This document shows, one piece after another, positions 7,667 through 15,664 of a stretch of 25,595 nucleotides of DNA. The DNA is taken from the NCBI GenBank assembly GCA_965651365.1, contig CBFGSA010000031.1, positions 1-25,595 on the forward strand, written 5' to 3'. The DNA is from DASSBG01 sp965651365. GTDB lineage: Bacteria > Pseudomonadota > Gammaproteobacteria > Xanthomonadales > Rhodanobacteraceae. The translations under genes and the position numbers were made by a program. The notes below the pieces were generated by a model. The model had not been told where the DNA came from and ran no database searches. It saw only the letters and a program-made list of their open reading frames with translations. Position 1 is the first letter of the stretch. The number at the start of each line of letters is the position of its first letter.

Positions 7667-8704
7667 CTACTTCCCACTCCCCACTCCCGGTTTCTCGTGA
7701 TGCCCGCCGAAGGCATGGCGCATGGCCGACATCACCTTGTTGGCGAACAGGTCGCGATCGCGTGAGGCAAAGCGGCCGAACAGGGCGCTGGTCAGAGTCG
7801 GCACGGGCACGCCTTCCTCGATCGCGGCCAGCGCGGTCCAGCGGCCTTCGCCGGAATCGGACACGCGGCCGGCGTAGTTTTCCAGGCCCGGATTGGCGGC
7901 CATTTCCTGGGCGGTGAGATCCAGCAGCCAGGAACCGATCACGCTGCCGCGGCGCCACACTTCGGCGATTTCGCCCAGCGGCAGGTCGTACTGGTAATGC
8001 TCGGGGTGCTCCAGCGGCGCGGTCTCGGCGTCGATGTCGCGCGTGTCCTTGCCGATATTGGCGTGGTGCAGCACGTTGAGACCTTCGGCGTAGGCCGCCA
8101 TCACGCCGTATTCGATGCCGTTGTGCACCATCTTGACGAAGTGGCCGGCGCCGACCGGGCCGCAGTGCAGGTAGCCGTTCTCGGACGGGCTGGCCTCGCC
8201 CTCGCGGCCAGGCGTGCGCGGCGCCGAATCGACGCCGGGTGCCAGGGCGGCAAAGGCCGGCTCCAGATGCCGGCAGGCTTCATCCGGCCCGCCGATCATC
8301 TGGCAGTAGCCGCGCTCCAGCCCCCACACGCCGCCGCTGACGCCGACATCGACGTACATGATCTTGCGTTCGGCCAGGGCCTTGCCGCGGCGCAGGTCAT
8401 CGACGTAGTGCGAGTTGCCACCATCGATCAGCATGTCGCCAGCCTCCAGCAGCGGTGCGATTTCCTCGACCACCCGGTCGACCACCCCGGCCGGCACCAT
8501 CATCCAGATCGCGCGCGGTCTCTGAAGCTTGTCGACCAGAGCCTGGATCGAATCGGCGGCCTGGGCACCGGCATCGACGGCCGCGGCGCGGGCCTTTTCA
8601 TCCAGATCAAAACCCACGCAGTGAATGCCGGCGCCATGCAGGCGTCGCAGCATGTTCAGACCCATCCGGCCCAGACCGACCATCCCCAGTTGCAGACTTG
8701 CCAT
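7667..8704 (-). CDS. gnd: 6-phosphogluconate dehydrogenase (decarboxylating), short YqeC/GndA-like type
   Basis: The product is 345 residues. It has an N-terminal Rossmann motif GLGRMG (10-15), DGGNSHY (94-100), the GVSGGVWGLERGYCQMIGG substrate region (121-139) and the catalytic stretch GHFVKMVHNGIEYG with K191 and N195. The length fits the short decarboxylating class rather than the roughly 470-residue Gnd of E. coli. It oxidises 6-phosphogluconate to ribulose 5-phosphate and CO2, producing NAD(P)H. The cofactor is probably NAD+ for this class, but I cannot prove it here. The ATG at 8704 is preceded by a strong AAGGAG; an upstream in-frame ATG at 8734 lacks one. The gene is transcribed away from the paired operators at 8789-8851. 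Confidence 0.92.
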   Translation of the reverse strand: MASLQLGMVGLGRMGLNMLRRLHGAGIHCVGFDLDEKARAAAVDAGAQAADSIQALVDKLQRPRAIWMMVPAGVVDRVVEEIAPLLEAGDMLIDGGNSHYVDDLRRGKALAERKIMYVDVGVSGGVWGLERGYCQMIGGPDEACRHLEPAFAALAPGVDSAPRTPGREGEASPSENGYLHCGPVGAGHFVKMVHNGIEYGVMAAYAEGLNVLHHANIGKDTRDIDAETAPLEHPEHYQYDLPLGEIAEVWRRGSVIGSWLLDLTAQEMAANPGLENYAGRVSDSGEGRWTALAAIEEGVPVPTLTSALFGRFASRDRDLFANKVMSAMRHAFGGHHEKPGVGSGK

Positions 8705-8788
8705 GCTTGATTCTCCTTGTGCCGCAGCTTGCAAAGCGTTTCAGCTTACGCGGCAGGGCCGGTCGGCGACAAGGTGACTCCAACGGCA

Positions 8789-8806
8789 TGTAAAGGACAC
8801 TTGACA
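8789..8806. promoter_or_regulatory. Operator-like palindrome, distal site
   Basis: The sequence TGTAAAG-GACA-CTTGACA is an interrupted palindrome with 6 of 7 half-site positions matching. Its second half contains the TTGACA (8801-8806) that looks like the -35 of the operon promoter. It is paired with a second palindrome 45 bp downstream, centre to centre. The shape fits a dimeric regulator; the operon's own XRE protein is the obvious candidate (inference). Confidence 0.55.
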
Positions 8807-8830
8807 ATGAACGCGTGACAGGCGTATCGT
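8801..8830 (+). promoter_or_regulatory. Putative promoter of the six-gene operon
   Basis: A perfect -35 TTGACA (8801-8806) is followed after 18 bp by a weaker -10 TATCGT (8825-8830). It lies 40 bp upstream of the first start codon at 8871 and between two operator-like palindromes, so a bound regulator would cover or bracket it. The -10 is only 4/6 to consensus. Confidence 0.45.
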
Positions 8831-8833
8831 GGG

Positions 8834-8851
8834 TGTCAAGCACACTTTACA
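8834..8851. promoter_or_regulatory. Operator-like palindrome, proximal site
   Basis: The sequence TGTCAAG-CACA-CTTTACA is the near mirror image of the distal site at 8789-8806; the two are reverse complements at 14 of 18 positions. It lies just downstream of the putative -10, where bound protein would block transcription. Confidence 0.55.
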
Positions 8852-8870
8852 CATTCCAAGGAGCTCCGTC

Positions 8871-9821
8871 ATGCCATCATTCAAGTCCATTCTGGCCAGT
8901 GCCGTCCTTGCGGCGAGCCTGTGCCTCGTCCTCGCGTCGCCCGCCGCTGCGGGCACGGATACACACAAATTCACCGTCGGAACCCTGCACATCGAGGTTC
9001 ACGGCAAGAGCGGCTCACCGATCATCCTGATCCCCGGCCTCGGCAGCGGGCCCTGGGTGTGGCAGGCCACGATCGAGCACATGCAGGCCCATCATCGTGT
9101 CTACGCTCTGACCCTGGCCGGCTTCGACGGCACCCAAGCGCCCGCGAAGAAGACCGGCCTGATGCCGCAAACCGAAGCCTCGCTGCTGAAGCTGATCCGC
9201 GAGCGCAAACTGGACAAGCCCGTATTGATCGGCCACAGCCTGGGCGGCACCCTGGCGCTGGCCTTTGCCGAAAAGCACTCGAAGCTGATTTCGGCCGTGG
9301 TCGCGGTCGACGGCATGCCGATCTTTCCGAGCTTCGAGCGCATGACGCCCGATCAGCGCAAGGCCGCGGCAACGCGCATGCAGCAATCCATCGCCCAGGC
9401 CACGCCGGAACAGTTCCGCCAGCAGCAGACCGGCTACATGCAGACCATGGGCGTGATCGATTCGAAGGCGGCGGAGAAATACGCCAAGCTGCAAGCACGC
9501 AGCGACCCGGCCACCGTGGCGCAGTACATGTTCGAGGACCTGGCCACTGACTTGCGCCCGGAGCTGGACAAAATTTCCGTCCCGGTGCTGGAAATCTCGC
9601 CCTATCGCGAAGCCGACTTCAAGGCCGCGGCCGACAGCGGCCGGATGCCGATGATGAGCGAAGCACAGAAAACCGACTATTACCGCGAGCTGCTGAAGGG
9701 CACGCCCAATCTCAAGGTCGTCTCGATTGCCCCTGCGCGCCACTTCGTGATGCTGGACCAGCCGCATAAGTTCCACAAGGCGCTGCACGAATTCCTGCAT
9801 GCCATCGCGGGGCACGATTGA
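8871..9821 (+). CDS. Exported alpha/beta hydrolase
   Basis: The product is 316 residues with a Sec signal peptide (MPSFKSILASAVLAASLCLV, probable cleavage after ASPAAA near residue 27), so the enzyme should act in the periplasm or outside. The alpha/beta-hydrolase fold is shown by the oxyanion region IPGLGSGPWVW (54-64), the nucleophile elbow GHSLGG (S123), a likely acid in the VLEISPYREAD region and a C-terminal histidine in APARHFVMLDQP. The substrate cannot be told from sequence; esterase, lactonase or peptidase are all possible. The ATG at 8871 was chosen for its AAGGAG and because it starts the signal peptide; an in-frame start at 8829 would precede the operator. It is the first gene of the operon. 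Confidence 0.85.
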   Translation: MPSFKSILASAVLAASLCLVLASPAAAGTDTHKFTVGTLHIEVHGKSGSPIILIPGLGSGPWVWQATIEHMQAHHRVYALTLAGFDGTQAPAKKTGLMPQTEASLLKLIRERKLDKPVLIGHSLGGTLALAFAEKHSKLISAVVAVDGMPIFPSFERMTPDQRKAAATRMQQSIAQATPEQFRQQQTGYMQTMGVIDSKAAEKYAKLQARSDPATVAQYMFEDLATDLRPELDKISVPVLEISPYREADFKAAADSGRMPMMSEAQKTDYYRELLKGTPNLKVVSIAPARHFVMLDQPHKFHKALHEFLHAIAGHD

Positions 9822-9847
9822 CCATGTCCACTGTGGAGAGCCATGCC

Positions 9848-10432
9848 ATGAATGCGAAGCCGACGATCAGCAAGCGCCGTATCATGCAAATCAGCGGTCA
9901 AGTGGCGCTGGGCCTGGGCGTGCTGCTCGGCGCGGCTGGCTGGGCCTTCGATCTGCGCCGCGTACTCTGGTTCGGCGGGGTGGCGGTGCTCACCGGTGCG
10001 GCCTGGCTGGTGTGCTCACGCTTCACCAGCGACGAACCGATGCGCCCGGCCCAGCGGCGCTACCTGCGCGACTTCTTCCCGGCCATCATCGCCTACACGC
10101 TGATCGTGATTTTCGGCTGGAGCCAGATCGCTTCGATCGACAGCATCTTGCTCAAGTGGGTTCTGGCCCTGCTGCCGGTGGTGCCCATCATGCTGATCCT
10201 GCGTGCCATGCTGCGCCTGCTGCGGGCCAGCGACGAACTGCAGCAGCAGATGCAGCTGCAAGCCATTGCGATCGCGGCGATGGGCGTGGGCCTGGCCAGT
10301 TTTGCCGCGGCATTCCTGGTCGCAGCCGAACTGCTGCCGGTGGACAACCTGCTGATGCTGGTGCTGCCGGCCATGATCGGCACCTACGGCCTGGCCCTGG
10401 CCTGGATCAAGCGCAAGTACCGGGGACAATGA
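9848..10432 (+). CDS. Small integral membrane protein, unknown function
   Basis: This 194-residue protein has about six predicted membrane segments, for example VALGLGVLLGAAGWAF, VLWFGGVAVLTGAAWLV, FFPAIIAYTLIVIFGW, VLALLPVVPIMLILRAML, IAIAAMGVGLASFAAAFLVA and LLMLVLPAMIGTYGLALAW. A short charged segment (RFTSDEPMRPAQRRY) separates segments two and three. I do not recognise a named family. ATG 9848 is preceded by GGAGAG at good spacing; ATG 9824 is an alternative. The stop overlaps the start of the XRE regulator gene (ATGA), an arrangement familiar from small membrane protein/XRE pairs, so the two may work together, perhaps with the membrane protein modulating the regulator (inference). Confidence 0.8.
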   Translation: MNAKPTISKRRIMQISGQVALGLGVLLGAAGWAFDLRRVLWFGGVAVLTGAAWLVCSRFTSDEPMRPAQRRYLRDFFPAIIAYTLIVIFGWSQIASIDSILLKWVLALLPVVPIMLILRAMLRLLRASDELQQQMQLQAIAIAAMGVGLASFAAAFLVAAELLPVDNLLMLVLPAMIGTYGLALAWIKRKYRGQ

Positions 10433-10626
10433 ACAACCGACTGCGCGAGCTGCGCACTGCCCGCGAATGGTCGCAGGCGCACCTGGCCGAGCTGCTGGAT
10501 GTGTCGCGCCAGACCGTCAACGCCATAGAGACCGGCAAGTATGATCCCAGCCTGCCACTGGCCTTCCGCCTGGCGCGGCTGTTTGAAATGAAGATCGAGG
10601 AACTGTTCGATGATGAATCGGAGTAA
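10429..10626 (+). CDS. Small XRE-family DNA-binding regulator
   Basis: This 65-residue protein is almost entirely a Cro/C1-type helix-turn-helix. Key parts are LRTAREWSQAHLAELLDVSR (the first two helices), QTVNAIETGKYDPS (recognition helix and turn) and LAFRLARLFEMKIEELFDDE. It belongs to the short YozG-like XRE group, which binds palindromes as dimers. The start overlaps the stop of the membrane-protein gene by four bases, which settles the ATG at 10429. Six bases separate its stop from the next gene. Autoregulation through the palindromes at 8789-8851 is a reasonable but untested inference. Confidence 0.93.
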   Translation: MNNRLRELRTAREWSQAHLAELLDVSRQTVNAIETGKYDPSLPLAFRLARLFEMKIEELFDDESE

Positions 10627-10632
10627 CCCGAC

Positions 10633-12228
10633 ATGGCAATGAGTGGCCGCAATATCTATCGCGTCATCGTTCTGCTGGTGGTAGCGGCCCTGCTGGGTTG
10701 GCAGTATTTCGGCTCGCACAAAGCCAGGCAAGAGACCCTGCAACCGGCGGCTGGCACCTCGGCACCGGCACCGGCAAGCAGCGTGGCCCGGATCAAGTCC
10801 GCGCCGCCGCGCACCTGGACGCTGGGCCAGCTCAAGCTGACCGCCTGCGAGCTGGAGCGGCGCAATTCCGGCGCCAGCACCGCAGCCTGGTGCGGCAAGC
10901 TCAAGGTGCCGGAAAACCGTGCCAAATCCGACGGCCGCCACATCGAACTGAATCTGGCCGTGGTGCGCAGCGACGCCGCCGTGGCCAAACCGGACATGGT
11001 GGTGATGCTGGCCGGCGGTCCGGGCCAGGCGGCCACGCGCGACTTTGCCGATACCCGCTGGTATCGCGGCCTGCTCAAGCACCACAACGTGCTGCTGCTG
11101 GACCAGCGTGGTACCGGCGATTCGCATCCGCTGGACTGCCCCGGGGTCGAGGCCGCGCTGAAGAAGCATGCCGCGGCCAGCGACAGCCTCGACCCGGCCG
11201 AGATCCGCAAGAACGCCGCTGACTGTCTGGCCGAGGTCAAGCGCCGCGCCGACCCGCGTTTCTACACCACTACCGATGCCGTGGCCGATCTGGAAGCGGT
11301 GCGCCAGGCGCTCGGCGCACTGCCCCTTGACTTGATCGGCGTGTCCTATGGCACCCGCGTCGCGCAGCAATACCTGCGCGCCCATCCGGACGGCGTGCGC
11401 AGCGTGGTGCTGGACTCGCCCGTTCCCAACCAGGTCATCCTGGGCGAAGATTTCGCGGCCAACCTCGAAGCCGCGCTGAAGCTCGATTTTGCCGACTGCA
11501 TCCAGGCGCCGGAATGTCACCAGCGCTTCGGTGACCCGATGCATACGCTGAAACAATTGCGCGGGGCACTGCGCGCCAACCCGCACGAAGTCAGTTTCCG
11601 CGATCCGCGCAGCTATCAGACGGTCACGCGCACCCTGGGCGAACAGTCGCTGGCCGGACTGGTGCGCCTGTACGCCTACGCGCCGGAAACCGCGGCACTG
11701 CTGCCGCTTTCCATCGACAGTGCGGCGCACGGCGATGTCGGCCCGTTGCTGGGCCAGTCGGAACTCTTGAGCGGCGATCTCAGCGGCGACATGAACAGCG
11801 GCATGGCCATGAGCGTGGTTTGTGCCGAAGATGCCGACCAGCTCAAGCCCCGGCCCGAGGACAAGGACACGATTCTAGGCAACACCCTGATCGACGCGAT
11901 CCAGGCGCAGTGCTCCGTGTGGCCGCACGGCAAGATGCCGACCGACTTTCATGCACCGCTGAAAAGCGACAAGCCGGTGCTGATCCTGTCGGGCGCGCGC
12001 GACCCGGTAACCCCGCCGCGCTACGGCGATGAAATCATGCGGGGCTTGAGCAATGCCCGCCATCTGGTACTCAAGGGCCAGGGCCACGCCGTCAGCATCC
12101 GCGGCTGCGCCCCGCACCTGATCGGCGAGTTTATCGACAAGTTGCAGGCGAAGAAGCTCGATGCCACCTGCCTCGACCGGCTCGGCCCCACACCGCCCTA
12201 CGTCAACTTCAACGGAGCCACGCCATGA
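10633..12228 (+). CDS. Membrane-anchored alpha/beta hydrolase, TAP-like (tripeptidyl aminopeptidase/proline iminopeptidase group)
   Basis: The product is 531 residues. An N-terminal anchor or uncleaved signal (YRVIVLLVVAALLGWQYF, 9-26) is followed by an Ala/Pro-rich linker, so the enzyme domain should face the periplasm. Motifs are AGGPGQAA (127-134), DQRGTGDSHPLDC (157-169), the nucleophile elbow GVSYG (S238), and a TAP-like C-terminal domain holding the acid D457 (GARDPVTPP) and H485 (GQGHAVS). Cysteines in DCP, DCLA, DCIQAPEC and RGCAP could form disulfides. The family usually removes residues from peptide N-termini or hydrolyses related amides and esters; the substrate here is unknown. 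Its stop overlaps the ATG of the natA-like gene (ATGA), which ties it closely to the transporter. Confidence 0.88.
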   Translation: MAMSGRNIYRVIVLLVVAALLGWQYFGSHKARQETLQPAAGTSAPAPASSVARIKSAPPRTWTLGQLKLTACELERRNSGASTAAWCGKLKVPENRAKSDGRHIELNLAVVRSDAAVAKPDMVVMLAGGPGQAATRDFADTRWYRGLLKHHNVLLLDQRGTGDSHPLDCPGVEAALKKHAAASDSLDPAEIRKNAADCLAEVKRRADPRFYTTTDAVADLEAVRQALGALPLDLIGVSYGTRVAQQYLRAHPDGVRSVVLDSPVPNQVILGEDFAANLEAALKLDFADCIQAPECHQRFGDPMHTLKQLRGALRANPHEVSFRDPRSYQTVTRTLGEQSLAGLVRLYAYAPETAALLPLSIDSAAHGDVGPLLGQSELLSGDLSGDMNSGMAMSVVCAEDADQLKPRPEDKDTILGNTLIDAIQAQCSVWPHGKMPTDFHAPLKSDKPVLILSGARDPVTPPRYGDEIMRGLSNARHLVLKGQGHAVSIRGCAPHLIGEFIDKLQAKKLDATCLDRLGPTPPYVNFNGATP

Positions 12229-12959
12229 TTGAAGTCGAAAATCTGCACAAGGCCTTCGGCAAGGTCAAAGCCGTCGACGGTGTCAGCTTCAGCGCCCGCG
12301 ATGGCGAGATCACCGGTCTGCTCGGCCCCAACGGTGCCGGCAAGACCACCACCTTGCGCATGCTCTACACCCTGATGCGGCCCGACCGCGGTCATGTGCG
12401 CGTGGACGGCATCGATGCGGTGCAAGACCCGCTGGGTGTGCGCCGGCGGCTAGGCGTGCTGCCCGACGCCCGCGGCCTGTACAAGCGCCTGACCGCGCGC
12501 GAGAACATTGACTATTTCGCCCATCTGCAGGGCGTTGCGGCCCGGGATCTGGGCGAACGCCGGGCGAAGCTGGTCAAGGCCCTGGACATGGCCGACATCC
12601 TGCCCCGCCGCACCGAGGGCTTCTCGCAGGGCGAACGGGTCAAGACTGCACTGGCGCGGGCGCTGATCCACGCTCCAAAGAACATCATCCTGGACGAGCC
12701 CACCAACGGCCTCGACGTAATGGCCACGCGCGGCCTGCGGCGCTTCATGCGCGAGCTGAAGGCCGAAGGCCGCTGCGTGCTGTTTTCCAGCCACATCATG
12801 CAGGAAGTGGCGCAACTGTGTGACCGCATCGTGATCATCGCCCGCGGCAAGGTGGTGGCCGATGCCAGCGCCGACGAACTGCGCGGGCAAACCGGCGAGG
12901 CCAATCTGGAAGACGCTTTCGTCAAGATCATCGGCAGCGAAGAAGGACTGGCAGCATGA
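12225..12959 (+). CDS. ABC transporter ATP-binding protein, NatA-like
   Basis: This 244-residue ATPase has Walker A GPNGAGKTT (34-42), signature FSQGERVK (133-140) and Walker B IILDEP (154-159), followed by TNGLD and a switch histidine in LFSSHIMQEV. The signature is FSQGE rather than LSGGQ, as commonly seen in NatA-type ATPases. The usual Q-loop glutamine position reads LGVLPDARGLY with Asp, which also occurs in this group. It is overlapped by four bases at both ends, with the hydrolase before it and the permease after it. NatA of Bacillus energises Na+ extrusion, but this family also exports peptides and antibiotics, so sodium transport should not be assumed. Confidence 0.92.
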   Translation: MIEVENLHKAFGKVKAVDGVSFSARDGEITGLLGPNGAGKTTTLRMLYTLMRPDRGHVRVDGIDAVQDPLGVRRRLGVLPDARGLYKRLTARENIDYFAHLQGVAARDLGERRAKLVKALDMADILPRRTEGFSQGERVKTALARALIHAPKNIILDEPTNGLDVMATRGLRRFMRELKAEGRCVLFSSHIMQEVAQLCDRIVIIARGKVVADASADELRGQTGEANLEDAFVKIIGSEEGLAA

Positions 12960-14131
12960 ACCGGGTACTGACCGTTTTCCTGAAGGAAGTCCGCGAGAAT
13001 CTGCGCGACAAGCGCACCCTCACCAGCGCCCTGATCTACGGTCCGCTGATCGGCCCGGTGGTGTTTGTGCTGATGATGAACCTGGTCATCAACAAGCAGA
13101 TCGAGAAAGCCGAAGCACCGCTGAAGCTGCCCGTGATCGGCGCCAGCCACGCGCCCAACCTGGTCGATTTCCTGCGCCAGCAGGGCCTGGAACCGCAGCC
13201 GCCGGTGGCCGACCCGATTGCCGCGGTGCGCGATCGCGATGCCGACGCGGTGCTGAAGATCCCGGCCGGCTACGGCCAGGCCTGGCGCAAGGGCGAGCCA
13301 GCCCAGGTCGAACTGTATTTTGATTCCTCACAGCGGGACTCGTCAGCGCCGGTGAGCCGCATCCGGAGCATGCTGGATGCGTACGGACAGCAGAACGGCG
13401 CCATGCGCCTGATCGCGCGCGGCCTGTCGCCGGCACTGGTGCGGCCGCTGCATGTGGACTCGCGCGACCAGTCGACGCCGCAATCGCGCGCCGCCAACCT
13501 GTTTGCGATCCTGCCCTACTTTTTCGTGCTGACCGTGTTTCTGGGCGGCATGTATCTGGCCATCGACCTCACCGCCGGCGAGCGCGAACGGCAGTCGCTG
13601 GAGCCGTTGTTTGCCAATCCGGTGGCGCGCTGGCGCATCCTGCTGGGCAAGATCGCGGCGATCAGCGCCTTCTCGCTGGTGAGCCTGGTGATCAGCATTC
13701 TCGCCTTCGCCATCGCCGGCCACTTCATCCCCACCGACAAACTGGGCATGGTGCTGAAGCTGGATGCGGTCTTTGCGGTGCAGGTTCTGCTGCTGATGGC
13801 GCCGTTGGTGGCGCTGCTGGCGGTGCTGCAGACCCTGGTATCGGCCTTCGCCAAAAGCTACCGCGAAGCCCAGACCTACCTCGGCATCCTGATGCTGGTG
13901 CCGGCCTTGCCCTCGATCATCCTGAGCGTCTCGCCGGTCAAGACCAGCGAATGGATGTACGCGGTACCGCTGCTGGCCCAGCAGGTTGGCATCACCGACC
14001 TGCTGCGCGGCGCTACCGTCGGCGCGACGGACATCGGCATCGCCCTTGTCACCGGCTTCGCCGCCGCGCTGGTGGTCGGCCTGGCGACCGCCATCGTCTA
14101 CCGCTCGGAACGGCTTGCCATTTCGGCCTGA
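12956..14131 (+). CDS. ABC transporter permease, NatB-like
   Basis: The product is 391 residues with the NatB/ABC-2 layout: one N-terminal membrane segment (SALIYGPLIGPVVFVLMM), a large extracytoplasmic domain (about 45-185) and about six C-terminal segments, including FAILPYFFVLTVFLGGMYLA, KIAAISAFSLVSLVISILAF and LLLMAPLVALLAVLQTLV. ERERQSLEPLFANPVARW is the typical cytoplasmic loop after the second segment. The start overlaps the ATPase stop (ATGA). It ends the operon and is convergent with the puuD gene 47 bp away. Substrate unknown; the two exported hydrolases upstream suggest a peptide or lipid-like compound handled at the envelope (inference). Confidence 0.9.
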   Translation: MNRVLTVFLKEVRENLRDKRTLTSALIYGPLIGPVVFVLMMNLVINKQIEKAEAPLKLPVIGASHAPNLVDFLRQQGLEPQPPVADPIAAVRDRDADAVLKIPAGYGQAWRKGEPAQVELYFDSSQRDSSAPVSRIRSMLDAYGQQNGAMRLIARGLSPALVRPLHVDSRDQSTPQSRAANLFAILPYFFVLTVFLGGMYLAIDLTAGERERQSLEPLFANPVARWRILLGKIAAISAFSLVSLVISILAFAIAGHFIPTDKLGMVLKLDAVFAVQVLLLMAPLVALLAVLQTLVSAFAKSYREAQTYLGILMLVPALPSIILSVSPVKTSEWMYAVPLLAQQVGITDLLRGATVGATDIGIALVTGFAAALVVGLATAIVYRSERLAISA

Positions 14132-14178
14132 CGACCGCAGCGGCTTGGCGTCGCATGAGCACGCAAGGCGCAATCGCC

Positions 14179-15453
14179 TCAGTGGCTTGACCCAGCTGCC
14201 ACTGGCGCCGCATCCGGCAGCGGCTGCCAAGCCGCAATCATCGCGCGCTCGGCGTCGGTCATGCCGGTGATATTTCCCAGCGGCATGGTGCGGCTGGCCA
14301 CGGCCTGCTTGATCTTGTCTGCCAGACGGCTGACGTTCTGCCGGTCGTCGAGCAGGATGCCGGCGGGTGCGGCAGTGAAACCGGCTTCGGTGGGGTGGCG
14401 CGAATGGCATTCGACACAGCGGCGCCCGAGTATCGGCATGACCTGGGCCAGGGATACCGGCTCCGCGGCCTGTGGCGTGCCGGCGGCCACCGCACCGGAC
14501 TGCGACACAGGCACCCGCTTGGGTGTAGTCGGCCAGGCCAGCCACACGGCAAACGCGATCAGCACCGCGCCCAGTGCAGGATACCCGACCTGGATGGCAC
14601 CGCCATGCAGCAGCACGAAGAACTGGCGGATCAGGGCGCCGGCGAACATCAGCAGCAGCATCAGCGCCCAGGCATGCGTGTCGGCATACAGGAATGCGTA
14701 GTGGTTGCTGAGCATCAGCAGCACCACGGGCAGCGTGAAGTAGGTGTTGTGCACCGAACGCTGCTTGCCGCGTCGGCCATCCAGCGGATCGGGTTCGCGC
14801 CCCGCCTGCATTGCGGCCACCATGCGCTTCTGGCCGGGGATGATCCAGAACAGCACGTTGCCGGCCATGGCCGTGGCCATCACGGCGCCGGTGATCAGGA
14901 ACGCGGCGCGACCGGAAAAGACCTGCAGCGACAGCCAGGCCACGGCCATCATCATCACGGCGATCGCCAGCGCCAGCCAGCCGTCGCGTTCGGCACGCGG
15001 ACTGATGCGCTTGCAAAACTCGTTGTAGATCACCCAGCCGACTATCAGAAACGCCATCGCCAGCAGATTCACCTGCCAGCCGGCCAGCTGCGCCACCCAG
15101 TGCCAGTGGCTGGCGTGGTTGGCAAGATACAGATCGGGCCGCGCCAGGTACAAAAGCGCGAACAGCGCAAAGCCGGACAGCCAGGTGGTGTACGCCTTGA
15201 GGAAGGACCAGTGCAGGTGTTCGGGCAGCCTGGGCGGGGCTGTGGCGTATTTCTGGTAATGGTAGAAACCGCCACCATGCACCGCCCACATCTCGCCGAA
15301 CACGCCGCGCTTGCGCTCGGCCGCGTCGACCGGCTCGCGCAGGCCCTTGTCCAGCATCACGAACAGGAAGGATTCGCCGATCCACGCCATCGCCGCGATC
15401 ACGTGCAGCCAGCGCAGCAGCATGTTGCCGAATTCGATCAGGTAGGCGTGCAT
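14179..15453 (-). CDS. puuD: Membrane-bound urate hydroxylase PuuD with C-terminal cytochrome c domain
   Basis: The product is 424 residues: about eight membrane segments followed by a periplasmic c-type cytochrome domain with CVECH (346-350) and a possible axial Met in TMPLGN. The N-terminal region (LLRWLHVIAAMAWIGESFLF, MWAVHGGGFYHYQK, HWSFLKAYTTWLSG) matches the PuuD family, which oxidises urate to 5-hydroxyisourate and passes electrons to the respiratory chain instead of O2. ATG 15453 is preceded by AGGGGA; the frame continues upstream to 15525 with no membrane-protein character. The gene lies in a cluster with allantoin-degradation genes, which strongly supports the call. Hydroxyisourate hydrolase and OHCU decarboxylase are not adjacent. 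Confidence 0.92.
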   Translation of the reverse strand: MHAYLIEFGNMLLRWLHVIAAMAWIGESFLFVMLDKGLREPVDAAERKRGVFGEMWAVHGGGFYHYQKYATAPPRLPEHLHWSFLKAYTTWLSGFALFALLYLARPDLYLANHASHWHWVAQLAGWQVNLLAMAFLIVGWVIYNEFCKRISPRAERDGWLALAIAVMMMAVAWLSLQVFSGRAAFLITGAVMATAMAGNVLFWIIPGQKRMVAAMQAGREPDPLDGRRGKQRSVHNTYFTLPVVLLMLSNHYAFLYADTHAWALMLLLMFAGALIRQFFVLLHGGAIQVGYPALGAVLIAFAVWLAWPTTPKRVPVSQSGAVAAGTPQAAEPVSLAQVMPILGRRCVECHSRHPTEAGFTAAPAGILLDDRQNVSRLADKIKQAVASRTMPLGNITGMTDAERAMIAAWQPLPDAAPVAAGSSH

Positions 15454-15543
15454 GGGTCCCCTGGGTCTCGGGCTTCTTGAAACGCCCGAGTATACGGCAG
15501 GCTGGGCTGCGGCCAGGGCTTGCATGAATACGGAAAAGTCGCT

Positions 15544-15620
15544 GGACTCCCGCCTTCGCGGGAGTGACGTGGTTCTTTGCGATCTTTCAATCCTTGTCGT
15601 TCCCGCGCAGGCGGAAACCC
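15544..15620. repeat. Inverted pair of short palindromic repeats (CTCCCGC...GCGGGAG type)
   Basis: The first unit, 15544-15568, contains a perfect 8-bp hairpin (actcccgc-cttc-gcgggagt, 15546-15565). The second, 15596-15620, is in the opposite orientation with a less perfect stem (ttcccgc...gcggaa). They lie in the 211-bp gap between the aminotransferase gene and puuD, which are transcribed in the same direction, so they could attenuate readthrough into puuD. The motif resembles very common interspersed repeats of proteobacteria. Confidence 0.6.
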
Positions 15621-15664
15621 CGTGACTTGATTGATATCCGGCAAGTCACAAGCGCGATGCGTAT

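Noticed and set aside
9799..10428. Longer form of the XRE protein (275 residues)
   Set aside because: The extra part is a shifted-frame reading of the membrane-protein gene. The 65-residue form starts at the ATGA overlap and is a complete helix-turn-helix.
10384..11730. A 448-codon minus-strand frame opposite the TAP-like hydrolase
   Set aside because: It has no recognisable domain and is rich in Gln, Gly, Arg and His, as expected for an antisense shadow.
12225..14131. Sodium exporter NatAB
   Set aside because: Sequence similarity to NatA/NatB does not fix the substrate, and the operon context with two exported hydrolases fits other substrates better, so no natA/natB symbols were given.
13343..15385. 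A 680-codon minus-strand frame over the natB-like gene and puuD
   Set aside because: It lies antisense to the natB-like gene and in another frame of puuD. Its product is low-complexity Arg/Gly/Ala/His with no domain.
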